DNA of 20,353 nucleotides from positions 75,442 to 95,794 of the forward strand of contig DAAI01000021.1 of assembly GCA_001701105.1 (NCBI GenBank), given 5' to 3'. The DNA comes from Bacteroidales bacterium GP1 (GTDB lineage Bacteria > Bacteroidota > Bacteroidia > Bacteroidales > Muribaculaceae). Below, piece after piece: positions 7,149-14,836 of this stretch (within the stretch, counting starts at the first letter, position 1; each line of letters begins with the position of its first letter). Under the pieces are notes generated by a model that was given only the letters and a program-made list of their open reading frames with translations, ran no database searches and had not been told where the DNA came from. The translations under genes and the position numbers were made by a program.

Positions 7149-7239
7149 AATATTGTATTTTATTTATTCATTATATTAACACCCCGGAAAAGCCACTGGT
7201 TTACTTCTTCTTCATGCGGATTATTCAGAATTTTATTAT

Positions 7240-7247
7240 TATATTTG
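7240..7247 (+). promoter_or_regulatory. -7 element of the small exported-protein gene
   Basis: TATATTTG matches TAnnTTTG and lies 43 bases before the ATG at 7291. No convincing -33 box is seen. A tandem repeat begins two bases downstream, over the expected transcription start. Confidence 0.55.
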
Positions 7248-7248
7248 C

Positions 7249-7277
7249 ATCGATATAAATTAAATCGATATAAATTA
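7249..7277. repeat. Tandem 14-base direct repeat at a divergent promoter region
   Basis: ATCGATATAAATTA occurs twice (7249-7262 and 7264-7277), with a 15-base period. Each copy contains the palindrome ATCGAT. It lies between the thioredoxin operon and the divergent exported-protein gene and could be an operator, or just an AT-rich duplication. Confidence 0.8.
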
Positions 7278-7290
7278 ATACGTGAAGCCA

Positions 7291-7686
7291 ATGAAAAGAT
7301 TAATTAGCATCGCAATTTCCTTAATAGCGGCATTGGCTGCTCATGCTGTGCCTTTGTTCCCTTATTTTGTCGACGTAGCGGGCGATTTCAAGGAGGGTAC
7401 ACCTGCAGAACTTGCCGCCCTCAATATTCCCTGCAAGTTCTACAACATCCCGAGCTTCTACAAGAATCTCAACTCGGCCGACAGCTTCCTCAACGACGTA
7501 CTCCCCACATCCCGGGAGCCAATCTCTCGCTCGGAGAAAACCATAGGCAATACCCGCATCGTAATCTATACCTCGCCGATCGACGACACCCTTATAGGGC
7601 CCGATGCGACTTCCACCCTCTGGCTCGTTGAGATTCCTGATGTCGGATTCTATGCCGCTTATGCCGAGCTCCCCGCTGCTCCCTGA
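7291..7686 (+). CDS. Small exported protein of unknown function
   Basis: A 131-residue protein from the ATG at 7291; an in-frame GTG nine bases earlier is less likely because it would place KP ahead of the classic MKRL signal start. Residues 1-18 form a clear signal peptide (MKRLISIAISLIAALAAHA, cleavage after AHA), so the mature protein begins VPLFPYFVDVAG and is periplasmic or surface-released. The mature part has one cysteine (IPCKF) and is otherwise rich in Pro, Asp and aromatic residues, with probable strands TRIVIYTS and STLWLVEIPD. I do not recognise the family. It is divergent from the thioredoxin operon, with which it may share a control region. A bidirectional hairpin follows about 115 bases downstream. 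Confidence 0.7.
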   Translation: MKRLISIAISLIAALAAHAVPLFPYFVDVAGDFKEGTPAELAALNIPCKFYNIPSFYKNLNSADSFLNDVLPTSREPISRSEKTIGNTRIVIYTSPIDDTLIGPDATSTLWLVEIPDVGFYAAYAELPAAP

Positions 7687-7802
7687 CTATCCTGAACAAT
7701 CCATCACCCTGACTGCCATTATCCGATGAATTTCAGAATAATTACGATCTTTCCGATCGGCAATATGTCGACTAAGCGGCCTCCTGAACAGCAGCTATAA
7801 AG

Positions 7803-7825
7803 ATGGCCACGCCGGGCGTGGCCAT
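7803..7825. terminator. Bidirectional hairpin between convergent genes
   Basis: ATGGCCACGC (7803-7812) and its exact complement (7816-7825) form a 10-pair stem with a CGG loop. Short T runs follow on both sides (TTTC on plus, CTTTAT on minus). It lies between the exported-protein gene (stop 7686) and the convergent LRR gene (stop 7864). Confidence 0.7.
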
Positions 7826-7863
7826 TTTCATAGCTGGAAAAATGCCTGGAGCTTTGGCAGCCA

Positions 7864-9687
7864 CTAATTTCCATCCGACTGAAATTCCAATTCTTCTCCT
7901 AAATAGTAAAGATTACCGGGTGAATAATAGAGCCGGTGTTCATCCTCCGGGGTCATCAGCGACTCGAGCGTCTTGAAATCTCCGTTCTCGAACGCCTCAT
8001 CAGCTCCTGCCATTCCCCCTTGGTCATAAATGCCTTTATTGAATACTATCGAATTGCCATCGATGCGTCCTATCGCATAATAACAACCATGAATCCTACC
8101 GTTCAGATAAATCTCATCAGCCACCATCAGCACGCGATTCCCAAGCCGGGTAAAGCTATAACTCCTGCTTCCCACTATATCATCCTCCGGGCCTTTTATA
8201 GGCTCCGTGTAATAACCACCTTTGTCAAACGGCTCAGACCCGAAGGAGGCAGGATTCCATCCATCCTCATCATCTGCGATTGTAGCAAATTCACCCGACA
8301 CATAGCCTGAACTTCCATCCGGAAGGGAGATCTCATACCAAGTCCGGACAACATCGTTCCTGGTAATATCCTTTATACTCTTCAATTTGAAGACCTGACC
8401 TTTTTCCGATTTGCCGACCGTAGCTCCCGATTCGGGTGTGCGCCGGATATTCACATTATGGCCTTTAGTGATCTGTACATACTTCTGTCTGTCGGGATTC
8501 AAGAAATGGAGTGAATCCTCATAATCTTTCGATTTGGTTTTAAGATCCAGTGAGCCGTCGGCCGGATTATAGACAGCGGTCATAACGGCTACATCTTCAG
8601 AGCGGACAAAGATTTCTTTTTCCGCCTCGGAATCATAGTCCATTGAATACACATCGGCTGAAAAAGAGGCCTTATTCCCGTTGATACGGCAATCTTTGAA
8701 AATCCATGCCGTGTTATCCCCTCCTTCGCCATAAAATTCCATATAACCGTAAGGTGCCGGAATCTCATTGACTGACAACCCGGAATCAGGCCTATTGAAT
8801 TTCGTTATTACTATTGTCTCTCCATATATCATGCCGCCGTCGGAATGCGATTTTTCCCATGTCTTATCCGGGAATCCGCCGGGTACATTCCCCTTCTCGA
8901 ATGGCACGATCAATTCCGATTCATCCGTTTTGGAACTGACGCTATTTACTGAAGCCATGAGTTCATCATCCGCCGATTCCTTATCGGATATACGAAAATT
9001 ATCCTCATTCAGTTTTGTTCCCGGGAATACGGTTGCGAAGTTGGCAGTCTTATCTCCTAATGCAGAATCGAAGCTGATATGGGAGGCATTTTTCAATGCA
9101 CTCAACCGGCTGTCGCCGGCAAACGCCCTATATCCCAACGCGACGTGCGCATCTGAGAAATCCACCGCTTCAAGATTATCACAATTGCTGAAGGCTGAGT
9201 TCCATATTTCTTTAAGGGACGGCGGCAGTATAATAGCCTTTAGGTTTCGGCTGGAGGCAAATGCAAAATTAAATATTTTCTCCACATTTCCTCCCATCTC
9301 TATCTCCTCGGCTCCGGTGAAAACGAAAGCCGACGAACCGATCGATACCAACGACGACGGCAATTTTATTTTCTTCACGGATGCCATGTCGTTACCCTTT
9401 TGTTGCGCACCGGCAAAATTGGAATCTCCTACGCGGGTGATCCCTTCTCCGACTATTATTTCCTTGATTTTCCCGGTATATTTCTTCTGTCGCCAATATG
9501 TCGGCTTTTGGAAAGAATCAAAATCCGGCATCGCGCCAGTCCCGCGGATGGTAAGGATACCCGTGTCAGATAATTCCCACGTGATGGTGGGGGTCAGATG
9601 TTCTTCCTTGGCCGAAATCCCCATTGCCATGAAGATGATACAGGCCACAGTGGCCAGCACTCTTCTCATTGTTCTAAACTCATTCAT
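7864..9687 (-). CDS. Secreted BspA-type leucine-rich repeat protein with SH3 domain
   Basis: A 607-residue exported protein. The signal peptide is the hydrophobic run at about 9-26 (ending MGISA); a second ATG at codon 7 (9669) gives a more compact signal and is a reasonable alternative start. Residues 30-60 form a strand-rich entry module (ITWELSDTGILTIRGTG) typical of BspA-type proteins. About 70-200 are LRR_5 repeats (IKEIIVGEGITRVGDSNF, IKLPSSLVSIGSSAF, LKAIILPPSLKEIWNSAF). A long unassigned middle follows. At about 402-470 there is a bacterial SH3 domain (VQITKGHNVNIRRTPESG ... SSGYVSGEFATI). The C-terminus is unassigned. No lipobox or type IX sorting domain is evident. LRR_5 proteins bind host or matrix ligands and bacterial SH3 domains often bind cell wall, but no ligand can be assigned. 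It is monocistronic and convergent with the upstream exported-protein gene. Confidence 0.85.
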   Translation of the reverse strand: MNEFRTMRRVLATVACIIFMAMGISAKEEHLTPTITWELSDTGILTIRGTGAMPDFDSFQKPTYWRQKKYTGKIKEIIVGEGITRVGDSNFAGAQQKGNDMASVKKIKLPSSLVSIGSSAFVFTGAEEIEMGGNVEKIFNFAFASSRNLKAIILPPSLKEIWNSAFSNCDNLEAVDFSDAHVALGYRAFAGDSRLSALKNASHISFDSALGDKTANFATVFPGTKLNEDNFRISDKESADDELMASVNSVSSKTDESELIVPFEKGNVPGGFPDKTWEKSHSDGGMIYGETIVITKFNRPDSGLSVNEIPAPYGYMEFYGEGGDNTAWIFKDCRINGNKASFSADVYSMDYDSEAEKEIFVRSEDVAVMTAVYNPADGSLDLKTKSKDYEDSLHFLNPDRQKYVQITKGHNVNIRRTPESGATVGKSEKGQVFKLKSIKDITRNDVVRTWYEISLPDGSSGYVSGEFATIADDEDGWNPASFGSEPFDKGGYYTEPIKGPEDDIVGSRSYSFTRLGNRVLMVADEIYLNGRIHGCYYAIGRIDGNSIVFNKGIYDQGGMAGADEAFENGDFKTLESLMTPEDEHRLYYSPGNLYYLGEELEFQSDGN

Positions 9688-9887
9688 TTTATATGTCTTA
9701 TAATAACTATTAACTCAAAATCGTAAAGAATTATTATACCATCGGGCGCCGGGACTCTCGGATTGTGAACTCATGCTGAGCGAGCAGGAGACTTTAAGGT
9801 TAAATCAGCCATCCATCCGCCGGCATAACCGAGGCAATGGAAGTTTTCCTATTGAGCGATAATATTTACTCATCTTATCAGATTTTA

Positions 9888-9920
9888 TTAGTCCGGAAAT
9901 AGAATTTTTTATTAAATTTG
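9888..9920 (+). promoter_or_regulatory. Promoter of the small lipoprotein gene
   Basis: TAAATTTG (9913-9920) is an exact -7 match. TTAG (9888-9891) is an imperfect -33 with a 21-base spacer. The GTG start at 9980 is 60 bases downstream. The rest of 9688-9887 shows nothing I can name. Confidence 0.55.
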
Positions 9921-9979
9921 CATCCGAATTCGGAAACGATAAAAAGTTAAGAAGATAAGATTAAATTCTGACTTGTAAA

Positions 9980-10570
9980 GTGACCAATCTTCTTCGCCGC
10001 ATTCTCTCAGCACAAGGAATCGCGGCTTGCGCCCTGATGATAGGCGCCCTCATAACGGGATGCGGCCCGTCGAATACCGCAACCGACACGGATGAAAGTC
10101 AACAGGGTGTCGACGATGCTTTTCATGCCGATAACGACATCGCCATGACAGTAAGAAGTATCGCCGACGCGATTAGTGTGGGTGAGCCTCTCGATACGGC
10201 GGATTATAATTATGAGGGTGTGCTTACCGACGGTTCCGGAAGGCCATTATATACTGATATGCTCGGTTCGCCGGGCACATGGGACATCGAGGTGCTTACG
10301 CCCCAGACCGTAGTGATTAGGAACAATTCTGTAGGCGATCTTTTGCCCGACGACCTCATGCACTATCTCGCCTTGAGTCTCGACCTCTCCGATTCCAATA
10401 TTTTATCGGCAGAAACATCTGTGCTCGACGATGATGACGAGGCGGAGCGTGTGGTTTACGACTTCGGCGGAGGATATCTTCGCTTCGACATCCGGGCATC
10501 AACAGCCACCAACGGACTCGAGGGGCCACTCGTTACTATCACAGCCTCCCGCAAACGCCCCCTGCTCTGA
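9980..10570 (+). CDS. Small lipoprotein of unknown function, GTG start
   Basis: A 196-residue protein starting with GTG at 9980; the next in-frame ATG (codon 20) lies inside the signal sequence, so GTG is the only start that leaves a complete export signal. A hydrophobic segment ends in the lipobox LITGC (25-29), so Cys29 should be lipidated and the protein anchored in the envelope. The mature protein begins with an acidic stretch (TDTDESQQGVDDAF) that may serve as a surface-export signal, followed by a domain of about 150 residues with strands WDIEVLTPQTVVIRN and VVYDFGGGYLRFDI. The family is unknown to me. It is convergent with the PorE-like gene, only three bases separating the two stop codons. 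Confidence 0.75.
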   Translation: MTNLLRRILSAQGIAACALMIGALITGCGPSNTATDTDESQQGVDDAFHADNDIAMTVRSIADAISVGEPLDTADYNYEGVLTDGSGRPLYTDMLGSPGTWDIEVLTPQTVVIRNNSVGDLLPDDLMHYLALSLDLSDSNILSAETSVLDDDDEAERVVYDFGGGYLRFDIRASTATNGLEGPLVTITASRKRPLL

Positions 10571-10573
10571 TTT

Positions 10574-12571
10574 CTATAATCCTGTAACCTGAAACTCCGT
10601 GCGCCGGTTTATCTGATCGGCCGCCGCCTGATTCTCCTCATCAAGAGTCAGGACATATTCCTCCGTCAGCACCGTATCTTCCGGAAACTGCGGATATTCC
10701 CGGTTGATTCTTTTGGTCACTTTTTTAGGCTCCGATTTTCCGTAACCTTTCCATGTGAGTCTGTCGGGTTCGATACCGTTTGCCGTGAGATAATCCACGA
10801 CGCTCTTTGCGCGACGCTCGGAGAGGGCGAGGTTATATTCTTCGGTGCCGACGCGATCCGTATGCGACCGCATTTCAAGACTGACGCTGGGATTGTCGCG
10901 GAGCATGGTGGCCAGCTCATCGAGGGCTGCCTTGGATTCCGGTCGCAGAGTGGCCTTATCGAAATCGTAGAATATATTCTCCACCACCTGCGGCTTGGTA
11001 ACGGCTGCAAGTATGAAGTCAATGCCATAGTCGGCATCCTCTTCCGCAATATCACTTTCAAATTCTTGCTTTATATTAAGATAGCCCTTTGCGCCGGCCA
11101 TCATCACATATTTTACGCCACGCGACAGCCTGAATTTGAAACTTCCATCATCGCGGGCCACTTCTTTCTGATTGGAACCATCATCGCCGACAATTCTGAT
11201 TATGGCATTTGGCACGGGTTCCTCATCTTTATCCATCACCATTCCCGAAATAGTGATATTCAATTCCGGAAGCTCGAAACTGAAAATATGATCGTAACCC
11301 CGGGCATCTCCCCGGTTGGACGAGAAAAACCCGCTCTCATTCTCGCCGAAGGTGATTCCGAAATCATCACCCGGACTATTCATGGGAACTCCCATATTTT
11401 CAACACTCCAGCGATCGCCCGTGGAGTTAAGGCGCGCCCGGAATAGATCAAGCCCTCCGAAGCCGGGATGGCCGTCGGATGAAAAATAGATAAGAGAATC
11501 CGTGCGTACGAAAGGAAACATCTCATCTCCGGCAGTATTAATCTGCGGGCCAAGGTTTTCAAGACTTCCCTGACGCTCGTTGAGATTAATGCGCCATATA
11601 TCCTTGCCTCCGTAGCCTCCGGGCATATCAGATGTGAAGTAGAGATGCCTCCCGTCGGGCGATACGGAGGGATGGCCAAATGCCGAAAGCGTGTCGGGAA
11701 TCACCTCGAATTTCTGGGGTGCGCTCCATGTTGCGTCGCTACGCTTCGATGTATAAATCTCTACCGATGAATCGCTCGAAGGATTGCGTTTCGCCACTGT
11801 GAGATACATCGTCTGCCCGTCGGGCGAGAATGAGGCTATCCCCTCCTCATGCTCGGAGTTGAGCTCTCCTTCCGCAAGTTCCGGTCGCTGCCAATTCCCC
11901 TTTTCATCTTTACGGCTATAAAATATATCGCTTTTTTTGACTCCCGTTATTTCTGATTTGTCGGTGCCTGTGGCTTTCTCATTGGTAGAAGTGAAATAAA
12001 GGGTTGTGAGATCTTTGTCAAGATACATCGGAGAGAAATCCGAACGCCTGGAGTTGAATATCTTGGCTTGCTTTACGATATATCTGGTCTTTGGCTCTGA
12101 TTTCTGGCGTATGGCCAGCCGGCATCCTTTTATCCCTTCCCGCGCCAGAGTGCTTTCGGAGTCAAATTCAAGATAGCGGGTATAAGCATCTATTGCGGGC
12201 TGGTATTTTCCTTCCGCCTGCAGCGACCGGCCCAGCCAATAATAGGCCATCGAATCCGGGTATTCGTACCGGATTGCATTCTGATAGGCTGCGGTGGCAC
12301 GCGCCGACATATTCAGACGCCGGTAACATGTGGCGAGCTGATAGGCCACTTCGCCCCGGAGCTCCCGGTCGTCACGCGGATTAAGCTTATTATATACCGC
12401 CCGATAGGTCTTCGACGCATTGAAATATTCCCCACGCTTGAACTGGGCATCGGCCTCACTTAGCTTGGGAGTCTTGCACGCGCACAATCCCAGCAGCATC
12501 AATGCCACCGGGAGTGCAGATAGATAATATCGTAAACTATGTCTCACTCTTACAAAACGAATCCCGGTCAA
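10574..12571 (-). CDS. PorE-like OmpA-family lipoprotein (TPR, beta-propeller, CRD, OmpA)
   Basis: A 665-residue protein with the four-module order of Porphyromonas PorE: TPR helices at about 40-150, PD40/WD40-like beta-propeller blades at about 170-435 (FSPDGQTMYLT, VSPDGRHLYFTSD, LIYFSSDGHPGFGGLDLF), a carboxypeptidase regulatory-like domain at about 440-520 (ITISGMVMDKDEEPVPNA) and a C-terminal OmpA peptidoglycan-binding domain at about 530-660. In the OmpA part Asp572 and Arg587 have the spacing of the diaminopimelate-binding pair. Lipidation is likely at Cys32 (LCAC). So it should sit in the outer membrane and bind peptidoglycan. PorE serves type IX secretion, but non-T9SS homologues exist and no T9SS gene is in view. 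The 12571 start codon is TTG; an in-frame GTG at 12547 gives a shorter, cleaner signal sequence and is an equally good choice. Confidence 0.88.
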   Translation of the reverse strand: MTGIRFVRVRHSLRYYLSALPVALMLLGLCACKTPKLSEADAQFKRGEYFNASKTYRAVYNKLNPRDDRELRGEVAYQLATCYRRLNMSARATAAYQNAIRYEYPDSMAYYWLGRSLQAEGKYQPAIDAYTRYLEFDSESTLAREGIKGCRLAIRQKSEPKTRYIVKQAKIFNSRRSDFSPMYLDKDLTTLYFTSTNEKATGTDKSEITGVKKSDIFYSRKDEKGNWQRPELAEGELNSEHEEGIASFSPDGQTMYLTVAKRNPSSDSSVEIYTSKRSDATWSAPQKFEVIPDTLSAFGHPSVSPDGRHLYFTSDMPGGYGGKDIWRINLNERQGSLENLGPQINTAGDEMFPFVRTDSLIYFSSDGHPGFGGLDLFRARLNSTGDRWSVENMGVPMNSPGDDFGITFGENESGFFSSNRGDARGYDHIFSFELPELNITISGMVMDKDEEPVPNAIIRIVGDDGSNQKEVARDDGSFKFRLSRGVKYVMMAGAKGYLNIKQEFESDIAEEDADYGIDFILAAVTKPQVVENIFYDFDKATLRPESKAALDELATMLRDNPSVSLEMRSHTDRVGTEEYNLALSERRAKSVVDYLTANGIEPDRLTWKGYGKSEPKKVTKRINREYPQFPEDTVLTEEYVLTLDEENQAAADQINRRTEFQVTGL

Positions 12572-12635
12572 CCATTATTGCCACCGGGCATGGTTTACCG
12601 GGAAGGTGATTTTATATCAATTCGCTTTTAGGCGT

Positions 12636-13235
12636 CTATTTTTTGAGGGAACGACGTTTTACTCCTGTCTTTTTCTCAAGATTTCCGGCTATATCCTCGA
12701 ATATCTCATCTATCTGCGCCGACCCTTCTATGGGGATATATTTTCCCTCTTTTGAATAATATTCTCGCAAAGGATGGGTCTGATCGTGATATACTTTCAG
12801 TCGGTTCTTTATCGTCTCCTCGTTATCGTCGGCGCGCCCTGTATCTTTTCCGCGTTTGAGCATACGTTTCACAAGCTCATCTTCGGGCACTTCAAGACCG
12901 ATTACGGCATGCAGGTCGGTTCCGCGCTTATGCAACAAATCCTTCAGGGCCTCGGCCTGTGGAATCGTGCGGGGAAATCCGTCGAACACCACACCGTTCT
13001 TGGCTTCCGGCTCATTCTCGAGCGTATCGTCGAGAATGCGGATCATCAGATCGTCCGGAATGAGCAGACCCTTGGAGATAAATCCATCGGCTATCTTACC
13101 CAACTCCGTGCCACGGGCTATATGGTCGCGCAGCAATTCCCCTGTCGAAATATGGAAAAGTCCGAATTCATCAATCAATTTCTCGCTTTGTGTGCCCTTG
13201 CCACTTCCCGGGCCTCCGAACAATACGATATTCAT
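12636..13235 (-). CDS. adk: Adenylate kinase
   Basis: A 199-residue protein catalysing ATP + AMP to 2 ADP in the cytoplasm. The P-loop GGPGSGKGT is at 7-15, the AMP-binding segment STGELLRDH at about 31-39, and the core motif DGFPRT at about 85-90. The LID is short (GKDTGRADDNEET) with no zinc cysteines, as in the short-LID form typical of Bacteroidetes. It has about ten extra basic residues at the C-terminus (GVKRRSLKK) compared with the usual length of about 190. It follows hpt by 77 bases, the usual Bacteroidetes order, and both probably belong to one purine operon. Confidence 0.97.
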   Translation of the reverse strand: MNIVLFGGPGSGKGTQSEKLIDEFGLFHISTGELLRDHIARGTELGKIADGFISKGLLIPDDLMIRILDDTLENEPEAKNGVVFDGFPRTIPQAEALKDLLHKRGTDLHAVIGLEVPEDELVKRMLKRGKDTGRADDNEETIKNRLKVYHDQTHPLREYYSKEGKYIPIEGSAQIDEIFEDIAGNLEKKTGVKRRSLKK

Positions 13236-13312
13236 GCTAATTGGGTTTTAGGATAATGATAGTGAGGTGCGGATGAAGTAAATCCATGTTATGCCATTCC
13301 CGGCTGCCGGAA

Positions 13313-13855
13313 TCACTCCTTGATGACGTATATATCCTTCAGGTTACGGGCTTTTCCATCGAGGTCAAGGCCGTAACCGATGATGAATTTCTGGGGGATA
13401 TTGAAAGCCACATAATCGGGTTGGAATCCGGTCTTGGAACTGTCGGGCTTATGGAGCAACGTGCAGAATCTTACGGACCGCGGGTTGCGCTTGCGGAGAT
13501 CTGCCACCATCATCGAGGCCGTGAGGCCGGTATCCACAATATCCTCGATAATAACGATGTCGCGCCCCTCCACATCTTCATTAAGGCCCATTATTTCCTT
13601 TACCTTTCCCGTGGAGCCCGTGCCTTCATAGCTCGAGTATCTCACGAAAGAGATGTTCGCGTCATTGATGCCCGTCTCTCGAATCAAGTCGGCGGCAAAC
13701 ATAAATGCTCCGTTCAATACACAGATAAACAAAGGTTTCGCCCCCTTAAGATCTTCACGCAGTTCTGATGCCACGCGCTTCACTTGTGTGGCTATTTCCT
13801 GACGGGTAAGATAAGGTTCGAACAGTAGCCCGTCGACATTAATCAGATTTTCCAT
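13313..13855 (-). CDS. hpt: Hypoxanthine phosphoribosyltransferase
   Basis: A 180-residue type I phosphoribosyltransferase that salvages hypoxanthine (and usually guanine) with PRPP to give IMP (GMP). The PRPP-binding signature is VIIEDIVDTGLTAS (101-114). The N-terminal LNGAFMFAADL (48-58) forms the conserved cis-peptide loop region, YSSYEG (73-78) belongs to the flexible lid, and KPDSSKTGFQPDYVAF (136-151) with GYGLD (160-164) is the purine-binding region. It lies upstream of adk and is transcribed from a TAATTTTG promoter about 80 bases before its ATG. Confidence 0.96.
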   Translation of the reverse strand: MENLINVDGLLFEPYLTRQEIATQVKRVASELREDLKGAKPLFICVLNGAFMFAADLIRETGINDANISFVRYSSYEGTGSTGKVKEIMGLNEDVEGRDIVIIEDIVDTGLTASMMVADLRKRNPRSVRFCTLLHKPDSSKTGFQPDYVAFNIPQKFIIGYGLDLDGKARNLKDIYVIKE

Positions 13856-13936
13856 TCGTTGGGTTATCGGATATGAGTTTGCGGGGCATGGTGCATCGCG
13901 TTTAGGGCCTGACGCGCCGATGCCCTATTGGATTCA

Positions 13937-13968
13937 CAAAATTAATAAATTATTTCTTAAGTTGCTAA
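13937..13968 (-). promoter_or_regulatory. Promoter of hpt-adk
   Basis: On the minus strand TAATTTTG (13937-13944) matches the -7 consensus. TTAG (13965-13968) lies at -33 with a 20-base spacer, the same imperfect -33 as at 9888-9891. Confidence 0.65.
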
Positions 13969-13970
13969 TA

Positions 13971-13986
13971 AAATCTTAGAAGATTT
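13971..13986. repeat. Palindrome next to the hpt promoter
   Basis: AAATCTTAGAAGATTT has two perfect 7-base arms with a two-base centre. It sits directly upstream of the hpt -33 box, in a suitable position for an activator or repressor site, but no regulator can be named. Confidence 0.6.
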
Positions 13987-14241
13987 CCATTCTTCTCGCA
14001 ATCCGAGGATTACTTCTTGGTATTACCTTTCCCCGGCATAAGGGAGCGTAGTGATGGTGCCGGGATAGGGAGATAAAAGAAAGTCCACCTCGGAGAGGTT
14101 CCACTAATTCCTCTTTCTATATTTTTTGGAGTCTTTCTTCATATTTTTTCGCCCGGAGGGAACCAAATATGAAAGAGTAGTGTTATTCTATGCAAAGAGC
14201 AATGTTAACCTCGGGTCATCACCCGCAACTTTGATACAATT

Positions 14242-14829
14242 ATGGAAACACAGAAGAGTTTAATAGGAACCAAGACTCAGTTGAATCTTGCAGCTGCCTA
14301 CATAGCTGAATCATGCGCATACACGCGCTATACTTTCTTTGCAGACGCTGCCAAGAAGGAACAATATTATCAATATGCCAATCTTCTGACGGAGACCGCT
14401 GCCAATGAACTTCATCATGCCAAGATTTTCCTTCGTTACCTGAATGAAGGCGGCGTAATGGCCCCTCAGATGGGCGTAGACGCCGGCGTTATCGGCGCGA
14501 CAGTCGACAATCTTAAGGTAGCAGCCCACGAAGAGGAAGTAGAAGGTGTGGAGCAATATACCAATGCTGCAAAAGTGGCTCGTGAGGAAGGTTTTGATGA
14601 GATAGCCGACCGTTTCGAGGCCATCGCGACAATAGAGAACCATCATAAGGAGCGTTTCCAGACCATGGCCCGTCGTATCGAGGACGGCACTGTATGGAAG
14701 AGCGACAAGCCTATCAGATGGCAATGTCAGGTATGCGGCTACATCTATGAAGGACTCGAGCCGCCGCAGAAGTGCCCGGCATGCTATCATCCTTATCAGC
14801 ACTTCATGCGCGAAGAGGAGAATTTCTAA
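14242..14829 (+). CDS. rbr: Rubrerythrin
   Basis: A 195-residue cytoplasmic peroxide-detoxifying enzyme of anaerobes that reduces hydrogen peroxide to water with electrons from NADH through rubredoxin-type carriers. The ferritin-like half carries the diiron ligands in the family spacing: Glu23, Glu56 with His59 (ETAANELHH), Glu98 and Glu101 (EEEVEGVE), and Glu132 with His135 (IENHHKERF). The C-terminal rubredoxin domain binds one Fe through Cys162, Cys165, Cys178 and Cys181 (CQVCGYIY ... CPAC). Its length is the usual 190-195. It is monocistronic and convergent with recO (7 bases between stop codons), after a 386-base upstream region without a gene. Confidence 0.97.
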   Translation: METQKSLIGTKTQLNLAAAYIAESCAYTRYTFFADAAKKEQYYQYANLLTETAANELHHAKIFLRYLNEGGVMAPQMGVDAGVIGATVDNLKVAAHEEEVEGVEQYTNAAKVAREEGFDEIADRFEAIATIENHHKERFQTMARRIEDGTVWKSDKPIRWQCQVCGYIYEGLEPPQKCPACYHPYQHFMREEENF

Positions 14830-14836
14830 TAAGGCC

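Larger units (their letters stand above)
13856..14241. other. Intergenic region between hpt and rubrerythrin, no gene found
   Basis: A 386-base gap between divergent genes. The hpt promoter and a palindrome occupy 13937-13986. From 14032 to 14064 the arms CCCGGCA (14032-14038) and TGCCGGG (14058-14064) could form a stem over a 19-base loop, and at 14213-14226 CGGGT/ACCCG form a short stem. Two similar T-rich stretches containing ATATTTTTT sit at about 14115-14150. No ORF of convincing coding character is present, and no clear TAnnTTTG precedes the rubrerythrin gene; the best is CAACTTTG at 14226-14233, implausibly close to the ATG. Confidence 0.6.

Noticed and set aside
8768..9703. Plus-strand open frame of 311 codons opposite the LRR gene
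   Set aside because: It is the antisense of a well-supported secreted protein with signal peptide and recognisable domains. Its translation is Ser/Pro-rich without any domain, and it has no promoter or start signal.
10862..11446. Plus-strand open frame of 194 codons opposite the PorE-like gene
   Set aside because: It lies wholly inside a gene with clear OmpA, CRD and propeller motifs; it shows no domain or signal of its own.
12572..12635. Possible terminator between adk and the PorE-like gene
   Set aside because: The GC-rich CCGGG words there are direct, not inverted, repeats, and no stable stem followed by a T run could be drawn. Read-through from adk remains possible.
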